This document shows positions 36,360 to 47,261 of a stretch of 64,000 nt of DNA, one piece after another. Under the pieces are notes generated by a model. That model had not been told where the DNA came from. It ran no database searches and saw only the letters and a list, made by a program, of their open reading frames with translations. Source of the stretch: Garcia nutans (taxonomy: Eukaryota > Streptophyta > Magnoliopsida > Malpighiales > Euphorbiaceae). The DNA is taken from assembly GCA_947685225.1 (NCBI GenBank), contig CANTUV010000014.1, positions 8,680,001-8,744,000 of the forward strand. The letters are read 5' to 3'. Within the stretch, counting starts at the first letter, position 1. Every line of letters starts with the position of its first letter. The translations under genes were made by a program, and so were the position numbers.

Positions 36360-38398
36360 TGACAAAAATTGATAAACTTTTACACTGTAGGTTATACTAA
36401 TGCTCGATTTATGAAGTTTAAATGTCTGAGTTATGTTGTGTAATGAATTTGTCCTAAGTAATGAAATATTTTCTTTTAAATTCCATGCTTGTTTTCTTTT
36501 TTGTGATACACTCGATCAAAAACCAAATTTTATATTATGGCATAAATGCTCTATGTTGTATTATGTTGATTTGTCTATGGACTTTATTCAATCTTACTCG
36601 ATCACAGTGTGTGAGCGAGTATGCAAATATTATAATGTGGTAGAGCAACAATGTGCTCGAGCCACAATGTGCACTCAGGCACTTATTATTACAATGTGCC
36701 TTGGGCACGACCAAATGCAACAAGCTTGGTCGGGCTTTTAGAAACCGAGCGGACCATTAAGTAGGGTGGGTTAGTTACCCAAACCTCATAACATGCTTTA
36801 CTATGACATGAATTCCTACATGGTCTGTGAGCAGTTTTAATAACTTAAGAAATAAAAATAACCTGCTAAAATTGCAAAGAGCTTACCTGCTCGAGGTGAT
36901 GTACTGTGGTCGGATGGGGTGATTAATTGCCTAAGCACGGCTCGGTGCAAAGCTGCTCGAGCTTCTTTATGGCCCGAAAAGAGTTGCTTAAGTTCATGTT
37001 CTTGGTTCAGATGGATCCGCATGAACTCTTCAGCCTAGAAAGGATTTTTGGCTTCTCTTTTTTTGTGTAAACCCTTTGCCTTAGCCGTTGGCTTGATCGT
37101 AGATCGGTTTAAGCTTTTTATGAACTTTAAACTTTGATGAATGTTGCAGTCAATGTTTGGCAATTAGGGGTAATGGTGCCCCCCTTCATTGGCTTGACAT
37201 TCATATCAAGCAATTTCTTTGTTATGCGAACGTAACATCTTTGGATCAGAGTTACATTTACAAAAGAATGGGAGCTCAGGAATGAACATAAAAAATGCTA
37301 ATATAAAAGGTGGCCCAAAATTTACAAGAGACAAAAATCAAAATAAATATAAATTTTTACAATTAGGACATTGATGATCAGTTTGGGCATTGAAGTTAGG
37401 CCCTCCACAAGGGGTTATAACAAAATGTGCGCGCAGGCGCTATAAGCAAATTGATTCATGATAAAACATTAAACAATATGGAATTATAAATAAAATAAGA
37501 TAAATGTGCGAAAAGACGTTAAATAGTTAGATATTATAAACAAAAGGCTTCTTATATTACTCGATTTTAGCTGAATTCATAGCTATTATTAGCTCATTTG
37601 CTCATGATGAGTTCGGAGGTAGATGTGTCAATACATATATAATGGCATGAAAAATAGTAATTAATTGCTCGGATGATGAGTTATAGTATTATGGAGTTAA
37701 GATCTCGATGTGCGACCAGAGCACTGTAAGATGCACGATTGAAGCGCTAATAATTATTATGTGGCTAAGGCATTGTAAGGCTCGGTGTGCGAGGCACGAT
37801 GAGCCATTTATGTTGAAAATCATTGTGATTAAAGCACTGGTGAGCTCGGTGTGTGAGGCATGATGAGCTATAATTATTGTGCGATTGAGACACTAATGAG
37901 CTCGTACTATAAAGTACGTTGAGTATATAATTTATGCTAAATTTTTGTACACGTTATAGCATTTCGAAAACTCAGAATGAGAGTGTGTTATAACCTTTGA
38001 TGTGTGACTGCACTGAAGCATATTAATTATAATAATTTGATGTAAGTGGAACATTATATAAATCATTAATAAGAAATTTATTACGTGAGCAAAAATCAGA
38101 TAGCTTGGTAAAATGAATTTGTGGTACGAAAAAAATGGTGGATAACATTAGGAGCTTATTGCTTGATCTGGGAGCTCTAAAGTTCTGTGTATTGAATATT
38201 GTGGATGGAATTTATTATTCGTGATCACTATATACATTCATTGTGAAAAGCAAGATATAGAAAATATGCACATGAGATATTCATTATGCAGAATGATATA
38301 ATAGAGCACAATCAGAGTGCTTCTTACAAAAGCTGTGGAACGTATCTGAGGCGTATTGCCTCTGCTAAGGAATAGCCTATCCACTCTTACTGCACCAA
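36360..38398. other. Non-coding interior of the LTR element, GAGCTCGG-rich
   Basis: No domain was recognised on either strand. The sequence is studded with GAGCTCGG/AGCTCG words. Around 37690-37930 there are several ~90-bp diverged repeats combining GTGCGA, AGCACT and a GCTCGGTGTG(C/T)GAGGCA core. The fourth palindrome module is at 37165-37211. Confidence 0.6.
37165..37211 (-). repeat. Fourth palindrome and purine-tract module
   Basis: The palindrome GCTTGACATTCATATCAAGC (37192-37211) has 9 of 10 arm pairs matched. On the minus strand it is followed by AATGAAGGGGGGC and then CCATTACCCC, the same order as in the three left copies. Confidence 0.6.
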
Positions 38399-38800
38399 TG
38401 ATGACAGGTTTTCCTCTAGTGTAGTTCTAGCTCCTGTAGTTCGGGCTCAGGTACAGTTATTGTTGTTGCTCTCCTACCTGCAAGACAAGAGAGAAGGGGG
38501 ACCGAGCTTTCCGGGAAGGCTTCGATGTCTAAGTTAGAGGTCGGTTGTTCTGAGTAAAAGAGAGAGAGTAGGGGGATCATTTACCTGTGGGGGTTAATCC
38601 CCTATTTATAGTTGATGCGGGGGGGACAAAGTCTGACTCATGTCAGTACAATTTACGAATGTGTTATCTACTGGACATCTAGAGCTCGATGGGACTAAAA
38701 TACCTAGAACCGAGATTTGTTATACTGTAAATAGCCCGATAATGAGGATAACCGGATACTGTGCTCGGTAAACGAGCTTGGTAAAATGAAGGTAGCATCA
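38399..38800 (-). repeat. 5' LTR (right) of the 5.7-kb element
   Basis: 402 bp, TGATGACAGG...GGTAGCATCA. The minus-strand TATA box CTATAAATAG (38602-38611) is the likely promoter of the retroelement transcript. Confidence 0.85.
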
Positions 38801-38805
38801 CTATC

Positions 38806-39595
38806 TTTAGAAAAGTTTTATTTTTAAAAATATTACATATTTAAAAAAAAAAGTTTTTAAAAATACTTCAAGCAATATTTTTTACACAAATATCTCACTC
38901 CTCACTTTAAACAATTTTCTTTTTAAAAAATACCTCCTCTTTCGCTTCAAACAATATTTTACTTCAGTTTTTATCTTTTTTTCAAAATTTACTTTAAATA
39001 AATATATTCCAATAAAATAGAAAAAATTAATATTTTTAATTATATTTTCAAAATATAAAATTTATTATTTTTTATAAATAAAAATTTTTAATTTTTATTT
39101 AAAATAAGAACACTCACAAAATTTATATAAAAAAGTAAAATATATAAAAATATATTATAAGATAATTAAATTTATTTTTAAATAAATTTATATATTATAT
39201 ACATAAAAAATTAATTTTGTTAGGTATATGTTGCATATATAGTGTATATATTTCATATAGATATTTTTGTATGCTGTGTAGATTTTGTATGTATATTATG
39301 TAATTGTTATTTATTTATTTTGTATATTTTGTGTATGTTGTGTGCATGTTATGTATATATAAAATTAAAAAAAGTTAACAATATTAAATATATTGTATAT
39401 ACGTTATGTAGATATTGCGTCTATGTCTATATTTATTGTATATATTTTTATTTATGTTATGTTATGTTGTGTATAAGCTTGCATATTTTACATGTATGTT
39501 GTAAATATAACAATAATAAAATTATTTATATGTACGTTGTGTATTTCTTTTTGTATTTTGTTTTGATTTACATTTTGTGAATTTATTGAAGAATA
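38806..39595. repeat. Left copy of a ~0.7-kb inverted repeat pair
   Basis: AT-rich DNA that matches, inverted, the stretch at about 50680-51410. Shared features in order are CTCACTCCTCACT, ATTTTACTTCA(G/A)TTTTTATCT, TATATAAAAATATATTA, AAATTTATTTTTAAATAAATTT and a GT-rich part with TATGTTGTGTAT-type words. The open frame at 39242-39580 is low-complexity and not a gene. Confidence 0.6.
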
Positions 39596-40491
39596 ATATA
39601 AATACTAATTTAGATTTAAGTATAATAAATTGTTAAAATTTTATAAGATGTATAATAATTATTTTTCATATTATGTTATGTAAATGTCTTAAAAATGATG
39701 TTCAAGCACTAGTATTATTAATTATTGTTTATGTTTGTATATATTATTTTTATGAAAATTATTATTATATAAAAACTTAAAGAATCAAGGAGATTTTGAA
39801 GAGAAATCAAGAAAATAAAGTAAGTGGTTCTTCCAAAGCTTATTGTTTTGAGTTTTTAAGCTTATATTTGGAATGTTTAGAGAGAGAAAGTATGTTTAAA
39901 TAGTTTAAATTGATAATAATTGAGTTAATATGATAAATAAGTGATGATTTGATGATCAATTTGTGAAGATGAGCATAAATAATTAAATAAGGGTTATACA
40001 ACAAATATGTGTAAATTAGAATTTTGGTATGGATGGTTACAAATATGGTAATGGAATAATTTAATATTGTTTAATGTATATGTTATGATTTTATGATTTG
40101 AATTTTGATATGAGTAAGTTTGGATGAAGTTAAAACTTATGGCAAGAATATGTGAAATTAGGGTTATTTAAGAAAATATTTATAATTATTGAATTTAGTT
40201 GTTTTGATGTTAGTTTAATATATAAGTAATAATTTTATGATTGGGTGTTAAAAATAAGTTTGGGAGATTGACGTTTGAGAAAAGTAGTAAAAGGTGAAAA
40301 TAGGGTTTTGTTGAGATTTTGGTAAAAATTAGGTAAATAATGGAAGTTTGATAGTAATTAAGCTTGAAAATGGTTTTAAATGAATAATATTATTTATAGT
40401 TTGGTTTATGTTTGTGTAGGCCAAATTGGTGGAGGTGGTGGAGTTTAGGGTTTTTTCTCGAAAAGGGTTTTTGAAGTAGATTTGAAAGAAA

Positions 40492-40603
40492 CCACTGGGG
40501 TTAGCCCAGTGGCCACCTGACGTTACTCTCCACAGAGAGGTTAGGGGCTCGATCCTCCAAAAACGAGTTATGAGGGTCGAGCTTTTAAAAGAAGAAAAAA
40601 AAA
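40492..40603 (+). mobile_element. tRNA-derived SINE in the left LTR
   Basis: It is flanked by a perfect 18-bp duplication AAGTAGATTTGAAAGAAA (40474-40491 and 40604-40621). It has pol III promoter boxes: A box TAGCCCAGTGG (40502-40512, exact match to TRGCNNAGTGG) and B box GGCTCGATCC (40546-40555, one mismatch to GGTTCGANNCC), 33 nt apart. An A-rich tail ends at 40603. The right LTR shows the empty site near 48200. Confidence 0.9.
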
Positions 40604-41064
40604 AAGTAGATTTGAAAGAAAACAAGGTTGGTACATATTTAAATGATTTGAAATTTAATTAAATATGATTTGGGCATAGTGTATATGGTTCTTTTGTAAT
40701 ATTGATATACACATAACCTATGCAATGTGACATAGTTATGTGATGAGTGTCACATTGGGCATTGCCTAATTTAAAGTTGGCATTTATATATGAAATGAAC
40801 AAGATTTATTAATATTGTGTAATAGTTGCATTATAAGGATAAGTGGTGAAATGTGATAAAATGTATGGAATGTGTCATATTGTGAATGTGACTCGTAAAT
40901 ATGTAACGGGAATATAAATTGGTAATGGAAATGTGTTTAAATAGTAATGTGTAAATAGTTATGAAAGGTAGGAGTTGACTCTGTCGAGTCAGGTTGTAAA
41001 TAGTGTGTTATGTTGATTGTTATGCCTTCGGACGAGACACATTAATATTGAGCATATTTGTGCT

Positions 41065-41265
41065 AAGGAGACAACCTTCGGGCAATGATGGATACTTTGT
41101 CTCTGATGTCGATAGAGAGCGATATTCGGGTGATATATTTGATACTTTGCCCTCGATGTCGAGAGGAGGTGACCTTCGAGTGATATCTGGTACTTGTCTC
41201 TGGTGTCGATAGGGAACGGCCTACGAGTGAGATGTAACATTGTGTCCCCGGTGTCAGACCTTAGG
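41065..41265 (+). repeat. Four-unit ~48-bp tandem array within the LTR
   Basis: Units contain CTTCGGG(T/C)..., then GATACTTTG(C/T)C(T/C)C and GATGTCGATAG, repeating at 48, 50 and 47 bp. The same array is present at about 48645-48845 in the right LTR, so it predates this insertion. Confidence 0.7.
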
Positions 41266-42069
41266 GTCACTTTAAAAGAAATATATGGCCAAGTATGTGT
41301 ATGTGTGTTTATGTATGTATTTGTGTTATGTATGGCAAACTCAAGAGTTTGATGTACATTGTGAGTTATTGAAGGTTTGAGTTAAAATAATGCAAACTAT
41401 ATTATATAATTAGGCAATTTGATTTAATTATTTATTATTATTAAATATGTACCACTAAGCAGTAAGCTTAGCACAGTTAGATCTATCATGCAGGTGATAG
41501 GATTGCACAATAAAATGGTCCAGAGTGAGCTGAGATTAAAGTATATGTTTTGTCACAAGGCCAACCATGCCAAGACTGCATTGATATATAGTTTTTCAGT
41601 CCGTGTACTTTGGGTTTTGTAAATCTTGGACATAATATATGGATATTATAAATATTTTGATATTGTTATATATGCGTATATTATAAATATTTTGGTATTG
41701 ATATATATATATATATGTATGTATATAAATACACTTGATGTGAAATATTTTGGATTTAAAATCTTGTTATGTAAATAAATGAAGTGGTTATTTGGAGAAT
41801 TATTAGACATTTGTGTTATAAATATTTTGGAGTGAAATTTGATTTACAGGTTGTGTTTGTTGAATTTTAGGAATATTAAAATTTTAGACAAAACTTTATC
41901 GAAATTTTCCCAGAGAAATTCTTTTATAAAATTTTAAATTATTTTTAATATTAAAAGGAGGGTTTTATATGTAATTAATATAGTACCCTTGCATCTTAAA
42001 TATATATTTTATGTATACGGAGGTATACGTATTATAAATATTTGGGATATAAGAGTGGTATATTGATTT

Positions 42070-42081
42070 TGGTATCAGAGC
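42070..42081 (+). other. Primer-binding site of the gypsy element
   Basis: TGGTATCAGAGC, complementary to the 3' end of plant initiator tRNA-Met and placed just inside the left LTR. Confidence 0.9.
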
Positions 42082-42277
42082 CTAGGTTTGAAATTCTCGA
42101 CCTAGGTAAATTTTGAAAGAAAGAAAGAGGAATTTTCAAATTGGTGATTTGAGTTTTAATACATGCGTATGCATTGGCAATTGAATTGGTCTCTGATGTG
42201 GAACGATTTAATTTTTCTGATAGATATAGGTTGTGATTGCGTCTAGAGGACACTGCTTAGAGGATAGTGTGGGAAGT

Positions 42278-43550
42278 ATGGCTCCGGGTGGGAATAGATT
42301 TTGAGATAGAGTTGATATTGGAGAGGCTTCGGGGGTAGCCAGACCTGAGGTGCAGGGTCATTCAGTATAGGTTCAACAGATGGCGGGGTTGCTCTGTCAA
42401 GCCCCAATGCAGCAGCAACAACAGACTAGCAAATATAACAAGTTGAAAAAGTTTGATACTATAAATTTTGTTGGAACTGTAGATCCAAATGTGGTTGGAT
42501 AGGGTTGAGAGAGTGTTTATTCAGCTGGAGGCCGTAACAGAAAAGAAATTTGATTATGCTCTCTCTTCTGTAGGGGGATGTATATGACTGGTGGAAGATA
42601 GTTCCCCAGGGGTTAGCTCAACCACCAGTGTTGACCTATGATGATTTCTTACTAGAGTTTAGGAGGAAATATACACTTAGAGATTATAAAGATAAGAAGA
42701 AGAGAGAGTTTCTTGATTTGAAACAGGGGGAAAAGAATGTAATAGAGTATGAGAAGGAGTTTTTGAGGCTAAGTAAGTATGCAGGAGGGATTATCACTGA
42801 TGAGGTAGATAGATGTAGAAGGCTTGAAGAGCGCTTGAAGTCATCTATCATGTGTCAAGTAGTTGTTGTTCGGTATGAGGATTTCTCTATATTAGTGTCA
42901 ATAGCCTGCAGTGTGGAGAAGGCTTAGGAAATTGTAGTTACTGCAGCATTAAAAGAGAGTAGGAGTAAGAAGTCTCAATCTGAGGTAGAGTTTGTATCTT
43001 GTGAGAGGGGGCGAGAGGATTCTTTGCAGAGTGTTGGTGAGGGTTAGGGGCAATCTAGTAGGACTATCCGACTGAGGCAGAGGATTGTATCAATAGATGT
43101 TAGTGCCCCTACCCCTTACATTCAAGAGGTCTATTCCACCCACTTACGTCCAGTGTGGTAGGGCGTACATGGGTTTATTGGGGACCTAGTTTAGAAGGTT
43201 ATTTTAGGTGTGGATCTAGGGATCATTATATGAGGGATTGCCTAGAGCCACCAGTAGCTAGGCAGATGGAGACTAGTATATCTAGACCGAGTGTCAGAGG
43301 AGATAGAAGTGGCAGAGGAGGTAGGACATGATCTAGTCAGAGAGGACGGTCTACATTAGTAGATAGACAGAAAGAGCCTAAAACTATATAGAGAGTTTAT
43401 AGAATGCAGAGGAGACATGATGCCTCAAACGTGGATGGAGGTAAATTCTTTGTACTTGATATCACTATTTATACATTAGATGGTTATGATATTTTGATAT
43501 TAATGAAAGTGAGAGTTCTTTGTGTTAGTTTAAATATTGATAAAAATGAT
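42278..43550 (+). pseudogene. gag (and start of protease) of the gypsy element
   Basis: It begins MAPGGNRF and is broken by stops. The open stretch 42628-42927 (VLTYDDFLLEFRRKY, EFLDLKQGEKNVIEYEKEF) is a retrotransposon gag domain. At about 43200-43241 a CCHC zinc knuckle reads YFRCGSRDHYMRDC, with the first Cys changed to Tyr. The end (43395-43550) resembles the start of a retropepsin region (RVYRMQRRHDASN, FVLDITIY), but the catalytic part is gone. Non-functional. Confidence 0.8.
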
Positions 43551-43680
43551 TAAGAATATCCGTAAGGCAGGGGCAGACGCAGGATTTGAAGTCAGTGGGG
43601 GCTGATAAATAATAAAATTAATAACTTTATTTAAAGTCCAAAACATGTAAAAAATAACAATAATTACAATAATTATTTTA

Positions 43681-46062
43681 TTAAAATAACATTTTTCGAG
43701 ATGCCATATTTTGAAACCTTTTGATAATATAATTAATATCAGTAGAATCTACTATGTCTTTCTCAATATAAGTAACCAAACAATCATTCATCAAATCATC
43801 TCCAAGCCGATTGCATAATAGATTCTTAATGAGTTTCATTGCAGAGAAAACTCTTTCAACTGTTGCCATCGCGATAGGTAAGGTCACACTAATTTCATGA
43901 GAAAATATACTAATGGATAAATGTGATGCTTCTTCAACTGAACCAATTTCTTGGAGAGCTCATTAATACCTATAATATCAGAAAATTTATCATTTGAGCG
44001 CATATCCATAATATAATAGTCAAGTTGATGCCCAAGTGCCATTAATTCCACTACTGAAAAATCATTTGGATAAAATTCAACAAATCAGATCAATTTTCCC
44101 TTATCAAATGATGAGAATGAATCACTTGGATCAAGACATAACATGCATAATAATAACTCAGTATTCACCTCATCAAAGTGGTTATTCAACTCTTGAATTT
44201 GCATATCTAGCATAATGTAAAATAATTCAACGCGATAAAAATGAAGATTGCTAGCTTTTTCAACATTTTGATGAGATCTTGCTTGAACTACTTGCATGTC
44301 TATGTTTGAGACAATAATATTACTCTTGATGCAAAATAAAGTCATTTCTTCCAGTAATGGCTCCCATCCTTGCTCTCTCATTTGTCGAAGTAATTGCTTT
44401 GTTACTTTTACAAGATTCATAGCATTCACAAGATCTTGATATTTCCTTTGCAATGTCTATTACAGATCATTTGAAAATTTTAAAATATTTTTCATCAATA
44501 ATAAGCAAAATATAAATTCAAAACATTGAAGGAATTCCATAATAGAATCTGCTTGAGCTCTTTGCTTTGGAATTTTTGAATCATTTCCAATAGCCATAAG
44601 CACTTTAATTAAGCACTTCAATTGTTGGATCAAACAAACAAATCAAACTTATCAATGTTCTATAGTGAGAACACCATGTTGCTCCTGCTCAGTTTAATGA
44701 CACTTCTTGATTCAATCCCCTCCCAATCAAAACTTCACCATCACGAATTCCTTGAATAACTTGCTCAAAAAAAATTTTCTCAAAGCATGTCAACACATTT
44801 GCAAGAAGCACCGACAACATTTGTTACCATAGTAATAATATCAAAGAAGTTACTAATTTTTGAGTAACTTTCAGCTACACTTATAAGTGCTAATTGAAGA
44901 TAATGAGGAAACCAATGAACATAATATGCAGATTGATTCTCCATCATTATCAAACTTTTAAGTCCATTAAATTCCCCTTGCATGTTGCTAGCTCCATCAT
45001 AACCTTGCCTACATAAACTTGAAATACTTAAACCATGAATGGAAAAAAAGAGTCTTGATATTTATTTTCAATAATAAAGCAGTAGTATCACTAACATATA
45101 TAATACTAAGAAAACGCTCAACAACACAACCTCTTTCATCCACAAAATGTAAAACAACTACCATTTGTTCCTTCACAGATATATCACGAGCTTCATCAAC
45201 TAAAATAGAAAATACATTATCACCAACCTCTTTAATTATTGCATTTCTTATCTCAACTGCAATTGCATTGATAATATCATTTTAAATTCTGGGTGATGTT
45301 AGTTTTAAATTTTCAGGCGCATTACTTAATGCAACTCTTTTGATTTCATCATTACGGTCAACAAGAAATTGTAAGAGTTGTAGAAAATTACCTGGATTAC
45401 ATGATTCATCATGACCACGAAAAGCCAATCCTTGATGTAAAAGAAATTTAATACAATCAATTGATGCAGTCAATCTGATATGATAATCTACCCTACTTTG
45501 TTTTAAATGATTAGACAAACAAACTTCTATATGTTGTTGATGATGCATTAGATCTTCACAAGCACGCAAGCACATGTTATGAGTACTATTATGATCTCCG
45601 ACATGAATGTCAAACCTACTCTTCTTCTTCCAATTCCTAAACCCTTCTCCAACAAATGAATCACCACCCGCTTGACTCCTATGATTAGGTTTGAAAAGAT
45701 AACAAGGCAAGCAAAATGCAGCATCTTTTGATATACTATACCCTAACCAACTACTATAATCACTGAATTATGAAGAAACAAATTTATGTCTTTATGGTCC
45801 AAATGACGTATAAAGAAAATCATGATTTTTAGGTTGACAAGGACCTTTTTGTAAATATGCTTGCCAATCCTTCTCTCTGTCATTAACATCATATTCATAT
45901 ATATTTTTTCTTAACCCTAGGTCAGTAGGAAGCTCATCTAAAATTAATCTCTGAGCGGGGGATAATGGAAACATTTGATGAACTAGAATAATTAGATGTC
46001 AAACTTGAACTTATGTTCGTAGAACTTTTATTGGCCACAACTCTTGCAAAATATTTCTCCAT
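43681..46062 (-). pseudogene. hAT transposase, zinc finger/DUF4371 type, broken
   Basis: Minus-strand fragments read in order: an ATG at 46062 (MEKYFARVVANKSS); LDELPTDLGLRKNIYEYDVN (45.9 kb); CLPCYLFKP with a TTF-type zinc-finger look and WKKKSRFDIHVGDHNSTHNM (45.7-45.6 kb); FRGHDESCNPGNFLQLLQF (45.4 kb); and DEARDISVKEQMVVVLHFVD (45.2 kb). The last is the hAT C-terminal dimerisation region (43681-43887: LPIAMATVERVFSAMKLIKN, LVTYIEKDI). This is the plant family annotated as zinc finger MYM-type protein 1-like. Frameshifts and stops separate the blocks. Confidence 0.8.
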
Positions 46063-46069
46063 TCTAAAA

Positions 46070-47040
46070 TAATAAATTTAACATTTATTAATAAATTAAT
46101 ATATTTTGCCCATAATGACATAAATTAATGAGAAAAGTATATAAAAAAAGAACAAATTGAGATTTTAAAATATTTTTAATTTCTCAATAAATTTGTATTT
46201 ATAAGTTTGTTTTTTCATATGAGATTTATTTTAATTACTTTTTTTTATAAATTTGATTCTAATTAAAATTTAAATTTAATGTAGGTGTTATTATCAACAA
46301 TAATTGATAGAATAAAAAGCAATTTATCTAATCCCATATGAAACATTAAAACACAAAATATAAATAAAAATTTCATATTTTTATTTGTTAAGGTGCTAAC
46401 AACTAAGCCAATAATCATATTATTTATTTTTTTCATATTTTTTTCTTTTATGCATCAAACTTATAAAAATTTAAATTATTATTCAAAATCAAACATTACT
46501 GTGAAATAATTTTTTCCCATAGAAATAATATCATCAAAGCATAAAATCATAAAATCTAAAATCTAATAATATAAATACTTGCAAATATTAAAATAAAAAA
46601 CAACAATAAAATTAAAAACTTAGTATTATAAATGTAAGAGTAGAAGATGAGAGAGCTTCTATTTTCTTTCAAACCATGAATAGAAGAAAATTACAATGGC
46701 TAATAGCTTAACTGCTTAAGATATATTTTTTTAGTTTAACTATAAGTGTAATTACCTTGTAATCACATTTATAACTCTCACCTATTCTGATAATTTTATC
46801 CACATTTTCAAGTTAATAAATATAATGATTTGATAAATGCATAGTTTTTTTTTTGTTCTGTACAAATGCACATCCACCGCTCAATTAAAAAATCTAAAGC
46901 TAATATATTAAAGAGAGTAAAAAAATAGACTTTCTGTATAGTAAAGTGTCAATTGTCAAAATATTTTATAATAAAAAAAATAGTGTGGACTATTTTTTTA
47001 GGCAATGAAGTGGAGTTTTACTGCTACAACCACACTCATA
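46070..47040. other. Non-coding 5' part of the hAT transposon
   Basis: AT-rich sequence between the transposase start and the right terminus; no gene or further insertion seen. Confidence 0.5.
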
Positions 47041-47261
47041 TTATATATATATATATATATATATATTAATCAAAAAAATTTAGTGGGGGCTTATGCCCCT
47101 ACAACCCCTTCTTAAATTTGCCACTGCATATGGGGGGAGTAAAGATTAAGTAGTTTAAGGTGGTAATTAGTTTTATCAATAATTTAGAGTTGTGTGTTGC
47201 TTTGGATGATTTAGTTTACTAGTAAATAATTTGAAGTCGAAATTATTTAAGGGGAGAAAAA

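Larger units (their letters stand above)
33116..38800 (-). mobile_element. LTR element without pol, carrying an antisense gene
   Basis: Direct repeats 33116-33516 (401 bp) and 38399-38800 (402 bp) are flanked by a perfect 5-bp duplication CTATC (33111-33115 and 38801-38805). The right copy has the canonical TGATG...CATCA ends; the left begins TTATT. In minus orientation the right LTR is followed by TTGGTGCAGTAAGAGTGG (38381-38398), placed as a primer-binding site. The left LTR is preceded by GAGAGGGACTAC, placed as a polypurine tract. Both LTRs carry CTATAAATAG on the minus strand. No gag, protease, reverse transcriptase or integrase was recognised in the 4.9-kb interior. This fits a large non-autonomous derivative, perhaps of the Tat branch of Ty3/gypsy, whose members are known to carry antisense ORFs. 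Confidence 0.8.
39774..42063 (+). repeat. Left LTR of a Ty3/gypsy element, 5'-truncated
   Basis: It matches 47500-49640 over its length but lacks the first ~240 bp of the LTR. It contains a SINE (40492-40603) absent from the right LTR. A ~48-bp tandem array at about 41065-41265 is shared with the right LTR. It ends just before the primer-binding site. Confidence 0.85.
43568..47126 (-). mobile_element. hAT transposon inserted in the gypsy element
   Basis: Ends are imperfect inverted repeats: CAGGGGCAGACGCAGGATTTGAA on the left and, reverse-complemented, CAGTGGCAAATTTAAG on the right, both followed by a (G)GGGGCT-rich subterminal stretch. It encodes a transposase pseudogene on the minus strand. 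The flanking 8-mers (CCGTAAGG, CATATGGG) do not match, so either target-site decay or a deletion at one edge has occurred. A (TA)n microsatellite lies at 47041-47067. Confidence 0.75.

Noticed and set aside
39242..39580. 112-residue open frame
   Set aside because: Composed almost only of Tyr, Ile, Cys and Val from GT/AT-rich repeats; part of the inverted-repeat DNA, no domain.
40492..40603. A functional tRNA gene
   Set aside because: A and B boxes are present but no cloverleaf with paired acceptor stem was seen; the A-rich tail and 18-bp duplication identify a SINE.
43560..47134. 8-bp target duplication for the large hAT
   Set aside because: CCGTAAGG and CATATGGG share only three of eight positions, so no duplication is claimed.
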